Assembly: GCF_036226925.1 (NCBI RefSeq)
Contig: NZ_CP109031.1
Coordinates: 5,456,001-5,520,000 of the forward strand
Length of the DNA: 64,000 bases
DNA from: Streptomyces sp. NBC_00659
Lineage (GTDB): Bacteria > Actinomycetota > Actinomycetes > Streptomycetales > Streptomycetaceae
Direction: 5' to 3'
Below the pieces are notes generated by a model, which saw only the letters and a program-made list of their open reading frames with translations, was not told where the DNA came from and made no database searches. Below, in pieces: positions 63,171-64,000 of the stretch (its first letter is position 1; each line of letters begins with the position of its first letter). The position numbers and the translations under genes are program-made.

Positions 63171-63293
63171 TAACTGTTGATCCGCGCACGCCGGGTTCCC
63201 GTGATCCGCGTCACACGGGATGGCGGAGGTGCCGGCCGGCCACCGGACGCCGGTCCGAGGGGTGGGCTCGGAGCAGGGACGGGAGGCGGGGGC

Positions 63294-63914
63294 TCAGCCG
63301 GACCTGGTCTTCCCACGCGTATCCGGCTTCCCGCGCGCATCCGCGATCTTGAGGGCCGCGGCGATCAGCGCCGCGGCGACGAGCACCGTCGAGAGCAGGC
63401 CGACGGCCCAGACCCAGGGGTACTCCACGTGGACCCAGCAGGGGTCGCCCCGGCCGTAGCACCCGGAGTCCCAGTCGCGCCGGTGCTTGGGGCGCTTGGC
63501 CGCGAACACGACCAGCGCACAAAAGGCACAGGCGGCAAGGCCGGGCAGGGAGGCGGCCACCCAGCCGAGCGAACGGAGGGGGCTCACCTTCCACTTCATC
63601 CGGGAGAGCGTCGCGATCACGGCGGCGAGCCCGAGCGGCAGCACGGCACCGATGACGGCCGCGAAGCCGTACCCGCCGCCGGGAGAGGCGGGGGCGGTGC
63701 GGCCCCAGAGCTCGGGTCCCCACTCATCCGCGGTCATGCCGAACGCGGCGGCCACCACCAGGAAGGCCAGCAGGATCAGGCAGCCCCAGCCGGCGTCACG
63801 CCAGGACGTCTTCTCCTTCGTCCGCTGCCACGCGGACGGCCGCTGCCGCACATGCTCGTAGCGCAGCGCCGCCCCCGTGGCCCTCCGCCGCTTCGGCTTC
63901 GCCGATCCGCTCAC
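63294..63914 (-). CDS. Membrane protein of unknown function
   Basis: 206 residues. Basic N-terminus (KPKRRRATG), then about four hydrophobic helices: GWGCLILLAFLVVAAAFGM, YGFAAVIGAVLPLGLAAVIATL, SLPGLAACAFCALVVFAA and WVWAVGLLSTVLVAAALIAAAL. A CYGRGDPCW segment with two cysteines sits in an outside loop. No family recognised. GTG 63914, with GGGGG upstream. The remaining 86 bases to the window end hold nothing identifiable. Confidence 0.75.
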   Translation of the reverse strand: MSGSAKPKRRRATGAALRYEHVRQRPSAWQRTKEKTSWRDAGWGCLILLAFLVVAAAFGMTADEWGPELWGRTAPASPGGGYGFAAVIGAVLPLGLAAVIATLSRMKWKVSPLRSLGWVAASLPGLAACAFCALVVFAAKRPKHRRDWDSGCYGRGDPCWVHVEYPWVWAVGLLSTVLVAAALIAAALKIADARGKPDTRGKTRSG

Positions 63915-64000
63915 CGGACCCGCCCCCTCTTCCGTCCGTTCCCTCTGTTCCTTTCGGTCCTCTTCCTTGCCCGGCCCGTCCGGTCACATCGGTGTCGTCA

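Overview
The window is high-GC DNA with dense genes, frequent GTG starts and GGAGG-type ribosome sites, typical of an actinomycete chromosome. The gene content points to Streptomyces: a class I lysyl-tRNA synthetase, futalosine-pathway menaquinone genes, system II cytochrome c maturation genes, a class F sortase, DUF3558 lipoproteins and a CU044_5270-family protein behind an ECF sigma factor. I see no rRNA, tRNA, CRISPR array, insertion sequence, prophage or origin, so it reads as an ordinary chromosomal stretch with small lineage-variable patches.

Layout. 1-3.7 kb: argS and a class I lysS, divergent. 3.8-7.3 kb: a DUF2637 membrane protein and two DUF3558 lipoproteins. 7.4-9.6 kb: the RNA ligase rtcB convergent with a free-standing LAGLIDADG endonuclease. 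9.7-17 kb: a redox and regulator patch (SDR, YnfA, MarR, HxlR, MDR oxidoreductase, DHA2 transporter, and a luciferase-like monooxygenase with its FMN reductase). 17-21.3 kb: a two-component system and a large APC-type permease. 21.3-23.6 kb: a 5'-truncated gene remnant, a class F sortase and a repetitive surface protein with no LPXTG motif. 24-25.5 kb: an SDR enzyme and an unrecognised protein.

25.9-33.8 kb: hemL, a histidine phosphatase, a polysaccharide-deacetylase-like lipoprotein, then resA-ccdA-resB-ccsB. Tetrapyrrole synthesis is thus placed beside covalent heme attachment to c-type cytochromes. 33.8-37.5 kb: a coupled pair made of a membrane-anchored type 1 periplasmic-binding-like protein and a P-loop (STAND-like) ATPase. 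37.6-45.7 kb: a 2OG-Fe(II) oxygenase coupled to a fungal-type cytosine deaminase, a methyltransferase, a quinone-oxidoreductase/ArsR divergon, an MFS/TetR divergon with three phased operators, an EamA transporter and a LysR regulator.

45.7-51.7 kb: the menaquinone (futalosine) block: UbiD-like mqnL, UbiA-like mqnP, UbiX-like mqnM, an Lrp regulator, mqnE and a GNAT. mqnA lies apart at 58.4 kb; mqnB, mqnC and mqnD are not in the window. 51.7-57.8 kb: DUF4229, TetR, a DUF6716-like protein, a MaoC-type dehydratase and a long-chain acyl-CoA ligase. 57.9-64 kb: cold-shock protein, mqnA, a receptor-type Ser/Thr kinase, an ECF sigma factor coupled to its probable membrane partner, and a membrane protein.

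The least explained systems are the sortase with its unusual twin-motif substrate, the ATPase/binding-protein pair, the rtcB-linked homing endonuclease, and the deaminase/oxygenase pair. All names rest on sequence motifs read by eye and family knowledge; no database search was run.
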